From Polaromonas sp. (GTDB lineage Bacteria; Pseudomonadota; Gammaproteobacteria; Burkholderiales; Burkholderiaceae_C): 64,000 bases of DNA. The notes under the pieces are model-generated. The model had not been told where the DNA came from. It was given only the letters and a program-made list of their open reading frames with translations, and made no database searches. The DNA lies in contig NZ_JACPOF010000017.1 of the NCBI RefSeq assembly GCF_016185115.1, forward strand, positions 248,001 through 312,000. Direction: 5' to 3'. The translations under genes and the position numbers were made by a program. Positions 9,406-18,872 of the stretch are shown in pieces (positions within the stretch are counted from its first letter, which is position 1; each line of letters begins with the position of its first letter).

Positions 9406-10488
9406 CTAGAGTTTCTGGCCCTGCATGAAGCGGTCGAACGTGGCTTCGGTAAAACGGAACCAGAGGTTTTGTTCTCCGCGAAACCTGGCGTAGTCTGCAT
9501 ACACCTTCGCCCATCGCGGGTTGGAAGCAGACAGTTCTGCATACAGGTCACGTGAGACCTTGAAGGCCGCGTTCATCACATCTGCGGGAAAGGGCCGCAG
9601 CTTGGCGCCGGCGTTGACGAGCTGCTTGAGCGCTGCAGGATTGCGGGCGTCGTACTTGGCCTGCATGTCCACATGCGCGGCAGATGAGGCCACATCCACC
9701 AGAGCCTTGAACTCGGGGCTCAGGGCTTCCCAGGCCTTGCGGTTGACATACAGGTCCAGCTGCAGGCCACCCTCCCACCAGCCGGGGTAGTAGTAATTGG
9801 GTGCAACCTTGTTGAAGCCCAGTTTCTGGTCGTCGTAGGGGCCTATCCACTCACCGGCGTCAATCGTGCCGTTCTCAAGCGCACTGTAGATTTCGCCGCC
9901 AGGCAGGTTCTGGGGCTGGCCACCCATGCGCTCTATGACCTTGCCGGCAAAGCCGTTGACCCGGAACTTCAGGCCCTTGATGTCGGCGAGCGAGCGGATG
10001 TCCTTGCGGAACCAGCCGCCCATCTGCGCGCCCGTATTGCCGCAGGGGAAGTGCACCATGTTGTAGGCCGCATAGAACTCGCGCATGAGCCTGAGCCCGT
10101 TGCCCTGGAAGGTCCAGGCACTCATCTGCCGGCTGTTGAGGCCGAAGGGAATGGCCCCGCCTATCGCGAAGGTTTCGTCTTTTTCATAAAAATAATAGGC
10201 CGCTGTGTGGGCGGCCTCGATGCGGCCCTGCTGCACGCCATCGACCACACCGAAAGCCGGCATCAGTTCGCCAGCGGGATGCACGGACACCTCAAACCTG
10301 CCGCCGGAGATCGCCTTTACATGCCGGGCAAAGGTTTCTGCGCCCCCATAAATGGTGTCCAGCGACTTGGGGAAACTGGAGGCCAGCCGCCAGCGCACCA
10401 GAGGCGCAGCGTGCACGGCAGGGGCCGCTCCCGCCGCAAGGACGCCCGCAATACCGGCATGTTTGACAAGTGAGCGGCGGTCCAGCAT
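9406..10488 (-). CDS. TRAP transporter solute-binding protein (DctP family), paralogue 2
   Basis: A 360-residue DctP-type protein, tandem paralogue of the gene at 8045: the same RRSL-K-AGIAGVLAAG signal, the same SSFPKSLDTIYGGAE block and PGGEIYSALENGTIDAGEW. I start it at 10488, where the signal peptide begins after a GGAG; the frame is open to 10587 but that extension is not signal-like. It is separated from paralogue 1 by 277 bases, so each likely has its own transcript. Conserved positions suggest both are functional; ligand specificity may differ. Confidence 0.93.
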   Translation of the reverse strand: MLDRRSLVKHAGIAGVLAAGAAPAVHAAPLVRWRLASSFPKSLDTIYGGAETFARHVKAISGGRFEVSVHPAGELMPAFGVVDGVQQGRIEAAHTAAYYFYEKDETFAIGGAIPFGLNSRQMSAWTFQGNGLRLMREFYAAYNMVHFPCGNTGAQMGGWFRKDIRSLADIKGLKFRVNGFAGKVIERMGGQPQNLPGGEIYSALENGTIDAGEWIGPYDDQKLGFNKVAPNYYYPGWWEGGLQLDLYVNRKAWEALSPEFKALVDVASSAAHVDMQAKYDARNPAALKQLVNAGAKLRPFPADVMNAAFKVSRDLYAELSASNPRWAKVYADYARFRGEQNLWFRFTEATFDRFMQGQKL

Positions 10489-10654
10489 TTGACTCCGAAT
10501 CAGGAAAGAAACGCCTGCGGCAAAGCAGTGGCAGACAGGCAGGCGCCCGGGGAAAGCATGCAGGATTCTAGAAACCGGAATTCGCACCTGCGCAGGGATT
10601 TACCCTTGAAAACCTGACATGGCCCTGAACCCGCGGGATCAGGACACAAGCACA

Positions 10655-12565
10655 TCAAGCCACGGACTTGAGCGTGACACGTGAAGATCTGCCCGCCGCA
10701 CACAGCTCGCCAAAACGCGCCGTGACGGACGACTCGATGCCCTCAGCATCAAGCCCCTGCATGGCCAGCAATTTGGCATGGTCGCCATGCTCGATGAACT
10801 CATCCTTCAGGCCAAGGTGCAATACCGGCATGGATACGCCTGCAGCCTGCAGGGCTTCACTGACCGCACTGCCGGCGCCGCCCATGACGGCACCTTCCTC
10901 GACCGTCACCAGCGCCTGGTGCGACGCGGCCACGCGCAGCAGCAATTCGGTGTCCAGAGGCTTGACCCAGCGCATGTTCACCACCGTGCAGCCCAGCTTT
11001 TCAGCCGCCTGCAAGGCAGGGTAAAGCAAGGTGCCGAACGCAAGGATGGCAATGCCGCCGCCCTCTTTTCGAATCTCGCCCTTGCCGAAGGGCAGGGCAT
11101 CCAGATTGGTTTCCGGCACCACGCCGACACCGGCGCCGCGCGGGTAACGCACAGCGACCGGGTGGTTCTGCTCAAACGCAGAACTGAGCAACTTGCGGCA
11201 CTCACCCTCATCTGCCGGGCAGGCCACGCTCATGTTGGGAATGCAGCGCAGGTAGGGAATGTCGTAAGCACCGGCATGCGTCGCACCGTCGGCGCCGACC
11301 AGCCCCGCGCGGTCAAGCGCAAACACGACCGGCAGGTTTTGCAGCGCAACGTCATGAATGAGCTGGTCATAACCACGCTGCAGGAAGGTCGAATAAATGG
11401 CGACCACGGGCTTGAGGCCTTCAGTCGCCATGCCCGCCGCAAACGTGACGGCATGCTGCTCCGCAATGCCGACATCGTGATAGCGCTCGGGAAAGCGCCT
11501 GTGAAACTCGACCATGCCGGAACCTTCACGCATGGCGGGCGTGATGCCGACCAGGCGTTTGTCATGCGCGGCCATGTCGCACAGCCACTGGCCGAACACC
11601 TGGGTGAAGGTCTGTTTGGCAGGTGCGGTGGATTTCTGCAGGCCCATGGCCGGGTCGAACTTGCCGGGGCCGTGATAGGCAATGGGGTCGGCCTCGGCCA
11701 GCTTGTAGCCCTGCCCTTTTTTGGTCACCACATGAAGGAACTGCGGGCCACTGCCTTTTTGCATCAGCTGCTTGATGTTTTCGATGGTCGGTATCAGCGA
11801 CTCGAGGTCATGCCCGTCAATCGGGCCTATGTAGTTGAAGCCGAAATTCTCGAACAGCGTTGCCGGCACCACCATGCCCTTGGCATGCGTCTCAAAACGC
11901 TTGGCAAGTTCAAGCAGGGGCGGTGCAACGCTGAGCACATGCCGGCCTACATTCCTGGCGGATGCATAAAAACGGCCGCTCATCAGCTGGGCGAGGTAGC
12001 GGTTGAGCGCGCCTACCGGCGGGCTGATGCTCATGTCGTTGTCGTTGAGCACGACCAGCAGCTTGCAGTTGTCATGCACACCGGCATTGTTGAGCGCCTC
12101 GAAGGCCATGCCTGCACTCATCGCGCCGTCACCAATGATGGCGACCGAATAACGGTCTTCGCCCTTCTGCTTCGACGCCAGGGCCATGCCCAGGGCGGCA
12201 GAAATCGAGGTCGAAGAATGGGCCGTGCCGAAGGTGTCGTACTCACTCTCGTCACGACGCGGAAAGCCGGACAGGCCGCCGAACTGGCGCAGGCTACCCA
12301 TGCGCTCGCGCCGCCCGGTGAGGATTTTGTGCGGATAGGTCTGGTGGCCCACGTCCCACACCAGCCGGTCGTCGGGCGTATTGAACACATAGTGCAGCGC
12401 GACGGTCAGCTCAACCGTGCCGAGGTTGGAACTCAGGTGCCCGCCGGTCTTGGATACCGTGTCCAGCAGGTAGGCCCGCAACTCGTCGGCCAGCGGCTTG
12501 AGCTGTGCACGCGGCAGTTCGCGAAGGTCGGCCGGGCTGCTGATGGATTCGAGGAGTGAGGTCAT
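10655..12565 (-). CDS. dxs: 1-deoxy-D-xylulose-5-phosphate synthase
   Basis: Dxs condenses pyruvate and glyceraldehyde 3-phosphate, with thiamine diphosphate, in the first step of the MEP isoprenoid pathway. The 636-residue length is typical. The N-terminal domain shows [19 protein letters not shown] and the diphosphate motif [10 protein letters not shown]; the central transketolase-like domain shows [13 protein letters not shown] and the C-terminal domain closes with [10 protein letters not shown]. It lies 37 bases downstream of ispA, completing an xseB-ispA-dxs unit common in proteobacteria. Confidence 0.97.
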   Translation of the reverse strand: MTSLLESISSPADLRELPRAQLKPLADELRAYLLDTVSKTGGHLSSNLGTVELTVALHYVFNTPDDRLVWDVGHQTYPHKILTGRRERMGSLRQFGGLSGFPRRDESEYDTFGTAHSSTSISAALGMALASKQKGEDRYSVAIIGDGAMSAGMAFEALNNAGVHDNCKLLVVLNDNDMSISPPVGALNRYLAQLMSGRFYASARNVGRHVLSVAPPLLELAKRFETHAKGMVVPATLFENFGFNYIGPIDGHDLESLIPTIENIKQLMQKGSGPQFLHVVTKKGQGYKLAEADPIAYHGPGKFDPAMGLQKSTAPAKQTFTQVFGQWLCDMAAHDKRLVGITPAMREGSGMVEFHRRFPERYHDVGIAEQHAVTFAAGMATEGLKPVVAIYSTFLQRGYDQLIHDVALQNLPVVFALDRAGLVGADGATHAGAYDIPYLRCIPNMSVACPADEGECRKLLSSAFEQNHPVAVRYPRGAGVGVVPETNLDALPFGKGEIRKEGGGIAILAFGTLLYPALQAAEKLGCTVVNMRWVKPLDTELLLRVAASHQALVTVEEGAVMGGAGSAVSEALQAAGVSMPVLHLGLKDEFIEHGDHAKLLAMQGLDAEGIESSVTARFGELCAAGRSSRVTLKSVA

Positions 12566-12602
12566 CGTGATGTCTGTTTTCTTATGCGCGGGATTTCAGC
12601 GC

Positions 12603-13586
12603 TCAGTGCTGGCGGTTGACCAGCATGTCGGCAAGTGCGCGCAGTGCCGCAGTGCCGCGCAGCCCGTGGGCATCTACCTGGTCCAGGCTGGCAAGCGAAC
12701 GCGCCAGCAACTGCTGCGCGTATTGCCTGGAGGCATCCAGCCCCATGAGCGATACAAACGTCGGCTTGTCCTGCGCAGCATCCTTGCCGGCAGTCTTGCC
12801 CAGTGTGGCAGAGTCGGCCGTGACGTCCAGGATGTCGTCCACCACCTGAAACGCCAGGCCCACTGCCGCGCCGTAATCGCGCAGCGCTTCCAGGACCGGG
12901 GCGGATACGGCGCCACAGTGCGCGCCCATCATCACACTGGCCTGCAGCAACGCGCCGGTCTTGAGGCGGTGCATTTCGTGCAACTGCTCTGAGGTGAGCG
13001 GCATGCCGACGCTGGCCAGGTCTATGGCCTGCCCGCCTGCCATGCCCTGGAAGCCCGCAGCTTTCGCCAGGATACGGCACAGGCGCGCCTGCATCGCGTG
13101 ATCGATATCGGCATCGTCGGGCGTGAGGAACTCAAACGCCAGTGCCTGCAGAGCATCGCCGGCCAGCAGGGCCTGGGCTTCGCCAAACTTCACGTGGACA
13201 GTGGGCTTGCCGCGCCTGAGCACATCGTTGTCCATGCAGGGCATGTCGTCATGAACCAGTGAATACGCGTGAATCAGTTCCACCGCACAGGCAGAACGCA
13301 AGGCGGCATCGGGATTGCCGCCCACCGCCTCGCAGGTGGCCAGTACAAGAAGCGGGCGCAGGCGCTTGCCGCCGTCGAGCACTGCATAACGCATGGCGTC
13401 GCCCAGCCCTGCCGGTGCTGGCGCCTCTACCGGACAGGCCACCCAGCAGGACAATGCCTGCTCAATGGCGGCAAGCTGCTGCGAGCTCCAGTCGGCAAGA
13501 TTGAAAAGGGAAAAGTTTTCGGGTGCGTTCAAGGCGTTTCTCGGCGGCGCTGTGCCTGCAGTGCGAAGGACCTGTCCTAGGCCCAC
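12603..13586 (-). CDS. ispA: Polyprenyl synthetase (farnesyl/geranyl diphosphate synthase)
   Basis: It elongates dimethylallyl diphosphate with isopentenyl diphosphate, using the products of the MEP pathway begun by the neighbouring dxs. The first Asp-rich motif is DDMPCMDND, the second DDILD, and GGKRLRP marks the homoallylic substrate site. The GTG at 13586 overlaps the end of xseB by ten bases and gives 327 residues; a TTG at 13532 would give 309, closer to the usual ~300, so the start is uncertain. Compact gene packing suggests cotranscription with xseB and dxs. Confidence 0.93.
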   Translation of the reverse strand: MGLGQVLRTAGTAPPRNALNAPENFSLFNLADWSSQQLAAIEQALSCWVACPVEAPAPAGLGDAMRYAVLDGGKRLRPLLVLATCEAVGGNPDAALRSACAVELIHAYSLVHDDMPCMDNDVLRRGKPTVHVKFGEAQALLAGDALQALAFEFLTPDDADIDHAMQARLCRILAKAAGFQGMAGGQAIDLASVGMPLTSEQLHEMHRLKTGALLQASVMMGAHCGAVSAPVLEALRDYGAAVGLAFQVVDDILDVTADSATLGKTAGKDAAQDKPTFVSLMGLDASRQYAQQLLARSLASLDQVDAHGLRGTAALRALADMLVNRQH

Positions 13587-13834
13587 GGTTTCAGTTCATT
13601 GCCCTCAAGAACCCTGACCTGATTTTCAACGACTTCCAGCCTGCTTTTGCAGAACGCCAGCAACTGGGCGCCGCGCTGGTAGCCCGCAAGCAACTGGTCC
13701 AGTGGCAACTGGCCCGACTCCAGGCTTGAAACCAGCTCTTCCAGTTCCCGAAGCGCGGCTTCATAGGTGGCAGGCAGCGCAGGTGCGGGCGGAGCGGAAG
13801 AAGCGGTGGCTGGGGCAGCGGAGGATTTGGCCAT
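13577..13834 (-). CDS. xseB: Exodeoxyribonuclease VII small subunit
   Basis: An 85-residue protein with the family core [19 protein letters not shown] and the [22 protein letters not shown] helix. XseB binds XseA to form the single-strand-specific exonuclease VII. The N-terminal 20 residues are an Ala/Pro-rich extension. It is the first gene of the xseB-ispA-dxs unit; xseA is not in the window. Confidence 0.95.
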   Translation of the reverse strand: MAKSSAAPATASSAPPAPALPATYEAALRELEELVSSLESGQLPLDQLLAGYQRGAQLLAFCKSRLEVVENQVRVLEGNELKPWA

Positions 13835-13971
13835 GATATTTGGGGTGAGGACTGATTTTAGGCCTTTGCCGCCATGCTTTACTTCCCCGTGTGCAGTCCT
13901 TGAGGCGGGACGGGGGCAAGTCAGTCAATCATTATCAGCCGCCAGCCATCAGCAAGGGGGCGGCGGGTAGA

Positions 13972-13990
13972 ATTGAGAACAGTTCTCGAT
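13972..13990. promoter_or_regulatory. Fur-like dyad upstream of the Rieske oxygenase gene
   Basis: A perfect GAGAAC-A-GTTCTC palindrome (13975-13987) within TTGAGAACAGTTCTCGA resembles the TGAGAA/TTCTCA core of Fur boxes. It lies about 35 bases before the ATG at 14025, in promoter range. Iron control of a Rieske enzyme would be sensible, but this is inference from one site. Confidence 0.45.
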
Positions 13991-14024
13991 AAGGTGACCA
14001 CTGCGGCCTCCGCCGCACCATTGC

Positions 14025-15143
14025 ATGCCCGATTTAAGCCTTCGCCTGTTGCAGGCCACCAGCCAGCTCCCCATTTCAAGCTACTTTGACGCCGGTCTTT
14101 ACCAGCGCGAGCAGCAAAAGCTGTTCGCGCGCGGACCCCGCTACCTCGGTCACGAACTGGCAGTTCCCAAGCTGGGGGATTTTTACACCCTGCCTCAGGA
14201 AGCTGAAGGAAGGGCGCTTGTCAGAAACGCCTCCGGAATAGAGCTGATTTCCAATGTCTGCAGGCATCGGCAGTCGACCATGCTGCAAGGCAGAGGCAAC
14301 ACCGGCAGCAACATCGTCTGCCCTCTGCACCGCTGGACCTACAACACCTCCGGCGAGCTGGTAGGAGCGCCGCATTTCGAAACCGACCCCTGCCTGAACC
14401 TGAACCGCTACAAAACCACCACCTGGAACGGTCTGGTGTTTGAAGACAACGGCCGGGATGTGGCGGCGGAAATGTCCAGGCTGGAGACCATGGCCGATCT
14501 TGATTTCTCCGGCTACCAGCTCGACAAGGTGCACCTGCACCAGTGCAACTACAACTGGAAGACCTTTATCGAGGTCTACCTTGAGGACTACCACGTCGGT
14601 CCCTTCCATCCGGGTCTTGGCGGCTTTGTGACCACGCACGACCTCCAGTGGGAACTCAATAACAACTACTCGGTGCAGACTGTGGGTGTTTCGGACAAGC
14701 TGGGCAAGCCCGGCACCGACACCTACAAAAAATGGCATGACGTGGTGCTGCAATACCGCAAGGGCGTGCCGCCAAAATACGGTGCGATCTGGCTGACCTA
14801 CTACCCGCATGTGATGGTCGAGTGGTACCCGCATGCCCTTGTCGTCAGTACATTGCACCCCCAGGCGCCGGACAGGACACTCAACGTGGTCGAGTTTTTC
14901 TATCCTGAAGAAATCTGCGCTTTTGAGCGCGAGTTCATCGAAGCCCAGCAGGCCGCCTACATGGAAACCTGCGTGGAAGACGATGAAATTGCCCTGCGCA
15001 TGGATGCCGGCCGCAAGGCCCTCATGCTGCGCGGCGACAACGAGTTTGGCCCCTACCAGAGCCCCATGGAAGACGGCATGCAGCACTTTCACGAGTGGTA
15101 CCGCCGCGAGATGGGCGCCAGCAAGACCACGCAGATGATCTGA
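14025..15143 (+). CDS. Aromatic ring-hydroxylating oxygenase alpha subunit (Rieske type)
   Basis: A 372-residue non-haem iron oxygenase component. The Rieske ligands are Cys79-x-His81 and Cys99-x2-His102; the mononuclear iron site is in the EVYLEDYHVGPFHPG segment with the expected two His. Length suits an alpha subunit that works with a separate reductase. No ferredoxin or reductase is adjacent downstream; the ferredoxin-reductase at 6672 is a possible partner. The substrate is unknown: this chromosomal copy next to xseB is common in Comamonadaceae, suggesting a housekeeping rather than a catabolic role. Confidence 0.92.
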   Translation: MPDLSLRLLQATSQLPISSYFDAGLYQREQQKLFARGPRYLGHELAVPKLGDFYTLPQEAEGRALVRNASGIELISNVCRHRQSTMLQGRGNTGSNIVCPLHRWTYNTSGELVGAPHFETDPCLNLNRYKTTTWNGLVFEDNGRDVAAEMSRLETMADLDFSGYQLDKVHLHQCNYNWKTFIEVYLEDYHVGPFHPGLGGFVTTHDLQWELNNNYSVQTVGVSDKLGKPGTDTYKKWHDVVLQYRKGVPPKYGAIWLTYYPHVMVEWYPHALVVSTLHPQAPDRTLNVVEFFYPEEICAFEREFIEAQQAAYMETCVEDDEIALRMDAGRKALMLRGDNEFGPYQSPMEDGMQHFHEWYRREMGASKTTQMI

Positions 15144-15222
15144 GCCCCGTCCGGGCAGCCGACATCGCCTGATGCAGATGCCGCCCCGGATTTACAAGCT
15201 CCGCACCATACCCTGACCCGCC

Positions 15223-16116
15223 ATGCAAGCCCTCTGGATGATCCTGGCCTCGCTCTTTTTTGCCAGCATGGGTGTGTGCATCAAATTCGCGTCCAGCCAT
15301 TTCAACAATGCCGAAATACTGTTTTACCGCGGTGTATTCGGCATTATTTTCATGGCAGCCCTTGCGCACACACGCGGAACCACCCTTCGAACGTCTTACC
15401 CCGCGATGCACGCCTGGCGCAGCGTGGTCGGCGTGACCTCAATGGCCGCCTGGTTTTACGCGATTTCAGAATTGCCGCTGGCCACCGCCATGACCCTCAA
15501 CTACATGAGCAGCATCTGGATTGCAGCCTTCCTGGTCGGCGGCGCGCTGATGCTGGGCAAGGCAGCCCCCAGGCAGGGCCCGCTGGTGCTGGCCATACTC
15601 ACCAGCTTTGCAGGCGTGATGCTGCTGCTCAGGCCGGCCACGGCGCAAAACCAGGCTTTTGCGGCCCTGGTGGGCCTGTTGTCAGGCTTTGTATCTGCAT
15701 TTGCCTACATGCAGGTGATGGCCATGGCACGCCTGGGCGAGCCGGAAACCCGCACGGTGTTTTATTTCGCCGTCGGCACCATGCTCACAGGTCTGTTCGG
15801 CATGGCCGGTCTGGGCATCTCGAACTGGTCATGGCCGCAGGCACTCTGGCTGCTGCCGCTGGGCCTGTTCGCATCGCTGGGGCAGTTGAGCATGACCAAG
15901 GCCTATTCCATAGCCGCACATCACGGCGGCACGCTGATGGTGGCCAACCTGCAATACTCCGGGGTCGTGTTTGGCGCCCTGTACGGCGTCCTGCTGTTTG
16001 GTGACAATATTCCCCTGTCCGGATGGCTGGGCATGGCACTGATAGTCGCCAGCGCCATCGCGGCCACCGTCCTGCGCGCGCGTGCCGCCCCCAACGCCCC
16101 CGCAGAAGAACACTGA
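15223..16116 (+). CDS. DMT-superfamily (EamA) transporter
   Basis: A 297-residue membrane protein with ten predicted hydrophobic helices in two EamA repeats. Typical pieces are LASLFFASMGVCIKFAS at the start and LGLFASLGQLSMTKAY in the second repeat. Family members export metabolites or amino acids; the cargo is not predictable. It is followed after 22 bases by the sulfurtransferase gene, so the two are probably cotranscribed. Confidence 0.92.
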   Translation: MQALWMILASLFFASMGVCIKFASSHFNNAEILFYRGVFGIIFMAALAHTRGTTLRTSYPAMHAWRSVVGVTSMAAWFYAISELPLATAMTLNYMSSIWIAAFLVGGALMLGKAAPRQGPLVLAILTSFAGVMLLLRPATAQNQAFAALVGLLSGFVSAFAYMQVMAMARLGEPETRTVFYFAVGTMLTGLFGMAGLGISNWSWPQALWLLPLGLFASLGQLSMTKAYSIAAHHGGTLMVANLQYSGVVFGALYGVLLFGDNIPLSGWLGMALIVASAIAATVLRARAAPNAPAEEH

Positions 16117-16138
16117 GCCGCCTCCAGAGGAGCATGAG

Positions 16139-17047
16139 ATGTACACCACCCTGATTTCCGCCGAACAACTTCAGGCGCTCGTTGATGCCAAAACACCCTT
16201 GCGCATCTTCGACTGCACCTTCGAGCTGATGCAGCCGCATGCAGGCGAAAAGCAATACCTGGATTCGCACATACCGGGCGCGGTTTACGCCAACCTCGAC
16301 ACGGCATTGAGCGCAAGACATGGCGTCAATCCCGCGAAGTCCGGGGCAGACGCCGTCATCACCGCGAGCGGCGCAGATGCGCCTGCCTCGGGCGGACGCC
16401 ACCCGCTGCCGAACAGGGAGCGGTTTGCGACATGGCTGTCCAGTGTCGGTTTTGCGAACGACATGCAGGCCGTTGTCTATGACCGCAATGGCGCCAACTA
16501 CTGCGGCCGGCTCTGGTGGATGCTTAAATGGGCTGGTCATGACAATGTTGCGGTGCTTGATGGAGGCCTGCAGGCCTGGCAGGCGGCGGGCGGCGCTGTC
16601 ACCGCCGGCGAAGAGCCGGCCCACTTTCAGAGCAACTTCAAACTGGGCCACGAGAAAGTCCGCCTGGTATCGCCATCCACCATTCTTTCCGGCCTCGGCA
16701 AACCCGGCCAGACCCTGATCGACGCGCGCGGCGCGCCTCGTTTCAGGGGTGAAGTGGAGCCGCTGGACCCGGTTGCCGGTCATATACCCGGCGCACTCAA
16801 CCGGCCTTTTACGCAAAACATGGGTGAAGATGGAAAGTTCAAGCCTGCAGCGCAACTGAGGTCAGAGTTCGAAGCATTGCTGGCAGGCCGCGACCCCGCC
16901 AGCGTGGTGCATCACTGCGGCAGCGGCGTCAGCGCTGTACCCAACATCATTGCGATGGAGGTCGCAGGCCTGGGCAGCAGCGGTCTGTACGCCGGCAGCT
17001 GGAGCGACTGGTGCAGTGATGCCAGCAGGCCAGTAGAGCGCGGATAG
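16139..17047 (+). CDS. sseA: Thiosulfate/3-mercaptopyruvate sulfurtransferase (tandem rhodanese)
   Basis: A 302-residue protein with two rhodanese domains. The inactive N-terminal half ends near residue 150 (YDRNGANYCGRLWWML); the catalytic half carries Cys260 in HHCGSGVSA, matching the CGSGVTA loop of 3-mercaptopyruvate sulfurtransferases. It moves sulfane sulfur to a thiol acceptor. The ATG at 16139 is preceded by AGAGGAG; the frame is open upstream into the transporter gene but lacks a site. It ends in VERG, about 80 bases before the small-ORF cluster. Confidence 0.9.
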   Translation: MYTTLISAEQLQALVDAKTPLRIFDCTFELMQPHAGEKQYLDSHIPGAVYANLDTALSARHGVNPAKSGADAVITASGADAPASGGRHPLPNRERFATWLSSVGFANDMQAVVYDRNGANYCGRLWWMLKWAGHDNVAVLDGGLQAWQAAGGAVTAGEEPAHFQSNFKLGHEKVRLVSPSTILSGLGKPGQTLIDARGAPRFRGEVEPLDPVAGHIPGALNRPFTQNMGEDGKFKPAAQLRSEFEALLAGRDPASVVHHCGSGVSAVPNIIAMEVAGLGSSGLYAGSWSDWCSDASRPVERG

Positions 17048-17128
17048 AACCAGAGCACGGTCAGAACGGAAAAGTCCGAACGGAATCGGGCTTTGAAGCA
17101 GCGGCAGCGCGTTTGCGCCAGACAGGTA

Positions 17129-17230
17129 TTAACCCATTGGCATGGGCGTTGTCTGCACCTCCCCAGGCTCGGGCGGCGTTTGCAGCGGCTCTTCGGGCCG
17201 CGGGGGTGGCACATTCGGATTTGTCGCCAT
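17129..17230 (-). CDS. Tiny proline-rich protein, third ORF of a micro-operon
   Basis: A 33-residue ORF: Met-Ala then VPPPRPEEPLQTPPEPGEV and a TTPMPMG end. It begins 11 bases after the stop of the 80-residue ORF, with a GAAAGG ribosome binding site overlapping that stop. Such a site in the right place argues it is translated. No function is known; Pro-rich composition suggests a disordered peptide. Confidence 0.5.
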   Translation of the reverse strand: MATNPNVPPPRPEEPLQTPPEPGEVQTTPMPMG

Positions 17231-17241
17231 GGCCTTGCCTT

Positions 17242-17484
17242 TCAATTTTTCAGGTGTTCTGGCGTGCTGGAGATTTCGGGCTTGTCGGGCAGCTGGCGGA
17301 TTTCCGCCTGGCCATCAACATCCTCTCCATCAGACGGAATGTCTTCTTCGCAGGAGATTTCGGGCTCTTCATTCTGGCCGTTTTTGCCAGGGCCTTCTTC
17401 GTGTTCCAGATCAGGGTGATCCGGGCGTGGCATGGACGGACCACCTGGAACTGCGCCGGGTGGGGATGACGGTGTGTGATCCAT
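17242..17484 (-). CDS. Small acidic protein, second ORF of a micro-operon
   Basis: An 80-residue acidic, Pro-rich protein with no hydrophobic segment (for example EISCEEDIPSDGEDVDG). Its ATG overlaps the stop codon of the upstream 68-residue membrane ORF in a TGATG arrangement, so it is probably translated by coupling; it has no ribosome binding site of its own. An in-frame TTG lies one codon further out. Unknown function; likely disordered and cytoplasmic or facing the partner membrane protein. Confidence 0.5.
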   Translation of the reverse strand: MDHTPSSPPGAVPGGPSMPRPDHPDLEHEEGPGKNGQNEEPEISCEEDIPSDGEDVDGQAEIRQLPDKPEISSTPEHLKN

Positions 17485-17690
17485 CAATACAGGCCGACCA
17501 GTATCAATGGCGCCTCACTGACGACGGTAGCTGCAGCAGCCATGCTGGCGAAAACCATGACAAAAAATGCGATGCACGGACCCAGGCGGGCCAGAGCGCT
17601 GCGGGGAAGATTGTCTGTCGGGGTGTCACGCTGCCCAGGCAAGCGTGATGAATAAAAATGATCTGAACCGGAAGCCGAATGTGCGTTCAT
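17484..17690 (-). CDS. Small single-span membrane protein, first ORF of a micro-operon
   Basis: A 68-residue protein with a polar N-terminal half and one membrane helix covering LGPCIAFFVMVFASMAAAATV to the C-terminal GLY. The ATG is preceded by AAAGGTGG, a strong ribosome binding site. It leads a set of three overlapping or closely spaced small ORFs on the minus strand that fill the gap between the sulfurtransferase and ZIP genes. I recognise no family; the coupling and binding sites are the case for its reality. Confidence 0.55.
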   Translation of the reverse strand: MNAHSASGSDHFYSSRLPGQRDTPTDNLPRSALARLGPCIAFFVMVFASMAAAATVVSEAPLILVGLY

Positions 17691-17717
17691 GGCGAGCCAC
17701 CTTTACACAGATTTTTG

Positions 17718-17733
17718 AAGATGTGTATATCTT
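17718..17733. promoter_or_regulatory. Dyad upstream of the micro-operon
   Basis: Arms AAGAT and ATCTT are separated by six bases, about 28 bases upstream of the first small ORF and near a candidate TATACA box. A short dyad like this can arise by chance. Confidence 0.3.
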
Positions 17734-17778
17734 GCGGCGCGAAAAATGGACGGCGTATAGGCGATAAAGCACCCTTTT

Positions 17779-17797
17779 TGTCAGCTTGTGGCTGACA
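17779..17797. terminator. Stem-loop after the ZIP transporter gene
   Basis: Perfect arms TGTCAGC/GCTGACA with a five-base loop lie 28 bases past the ZIP stop on the minus strand. No T-run follows on that strand, so it is a weak or non-canonical terminator, or an RNA-stabilising hairpin. Confidence 0.4.
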
Positions 17798-17824
17798 GCA
17801 GGGATCGAAAGATCGGACGCCAGG

Positions 17825-18643
17825 TCAGTGAACGTGCGCAACGCTGCTGATCAGCGTGACCATTCCGATACCTATCATCAGCCACGCGATCTGCGCAGCG
17901 GTTTCCCGTGCGTTCACCCTTTTCTGGAGCTGGGGGATCAGGTCTGCAAGCGCAACATAGATGAAGCTGCTGGATGCCACGATCAGGAAGAAGGGCAGAT
18001 AGCCAATGAGCTGGTCCACCAGTGCGTAGCCAACAATACCGCCCAATGCGGTGACGGCCCCGGCCATGGACACCTTGACGATCGCGGCGCGCCGGTTATT
18101 GGACGACTGCCTGAGCACCACCAGGTCGCCCATGTGATGGGGTATCTCATGCACCAGCACAGCCAGTGCGGCCACGACGCCGAGGCGCAGATCGGCCATG
18201 AAGGCCGAGGCTATGAGGATACCGTCGCCAAACGCATGCACGCTGTCACCGGCAAGCACGGCCCAGCCGCCCGACTTGCCGTGGCTGTGGTCGTGATGGT
18301 GATGGACGTGCCCGTGGCTATGCGCCTTGTGCAAAACGCCCGGTGCTTCGCGATGTTCGCCGCTGTTGTGCTCATGCCCGTGATGCCACAACTCAGCCTT
18401 GTCGAGCAGGAAGAAAAACACCAGGCCCGCGAGCAGCGCCGCAAAAAGCGCCTGGGGGCTGACCTGGCTTTCGAATGCCTCGGGCAGCAGGTGCATGAAG
18501 GCCGTTGCCAGAAGCGCACCCGCCGCAAGACTGAGCATATGTTGCGTGTAACGGGCAAGCACGCCGAAGCTCAACATGGCTGCCAGCCACACACTGCCGA
18601 TGCCAGCGACCATGGTTCCGGCCAAAATTGCTATCAAAACCAT
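17825..18643 (-). CDS. ZIP-family divalent metal transporter
   Basis: A 272-residue inner-membrane protein with about eight helices and a His-rich cytoplasmic loop (HSHGHVHHHHDHSHGK) between helices 3 and 4. The metal-site helices are visible as GDSVHAFGDGILIASAF and LVHEIPHHMGDLVVL. ZIP proteins carry zinc and sometimes iron or manganese into the cytoplasm. It may partner with the ZnuD-like receptor at 49870, though far away. The start lies inside a stretch resembling the dispersed T repeat (TTGCTATCAAAACCATAGCT). Confidence 0.93.
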   Translation of the reverse strand: MVLIAILAGTMVAGIGSVWLAAMLSFGVLARYTQHMLSLAAGALLATAFMHLLPEAFESQVSPQALFAALLAGLVFFFLLDKAELWHHGHEHNSGEHREAPGVLHKAHSHGHVHHHHDHSHGKSGGWAVLAGDSVHAFGDGILIASAFMADLRLGVVAALAVLVHEIPHHMGDLVVLRQSSNNRRAAIVKVSMAGAVTALGGIVGYALVDQLIGYLPFFLIVASSSFIYVALADLIPQLQKRVNARETAAQIAWLMIGIGMVTLISSVAHVH

Positions 18644-18808
18644 AGCTTCTTGTGTTTGTTCTAAAAAGGCCGCAGCCCTGGATGATGAGAAAAGATGGTC
18701 AAAGAGGCCTGCAAGTCCCCCCGTACCCGTGCAACAAGGCCAAACCGCCTGTCACAGGGCGCAGCCATTTCGTCAATCTTATCAAGCGTGTCAAGTGCAG
18801 CCAGAAAT

Positions 18809-18838
18809 AAAAAAGCCGCCTCCGGGCAGGAGACGGCC
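18809..18838 (-). terminator. Intrinsic terminator of the dienelactone hydrolase gene
   Basis: On the minus strand GCCGTCTCC and GGAGGCGGC pair (one mismatch) around TGCCC and are followed by TTTTTTATTT. It lies about 35 bases after the gene's stop. A second small hairpin CCGCC/GGCGG precedes it. Confidence 0.85.
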
Positions 18839-18872
18839 TTGACACCGCCCGAAGGCGGTTCCGGGGGCGGGG

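Noticed and set aside
10778..12559. 593-codon open frame on the plus strand across dxs
   Set aside because: It is antisense to a clearly conserved gene; high GC makes such frames long, and its product has no recognisable domain.
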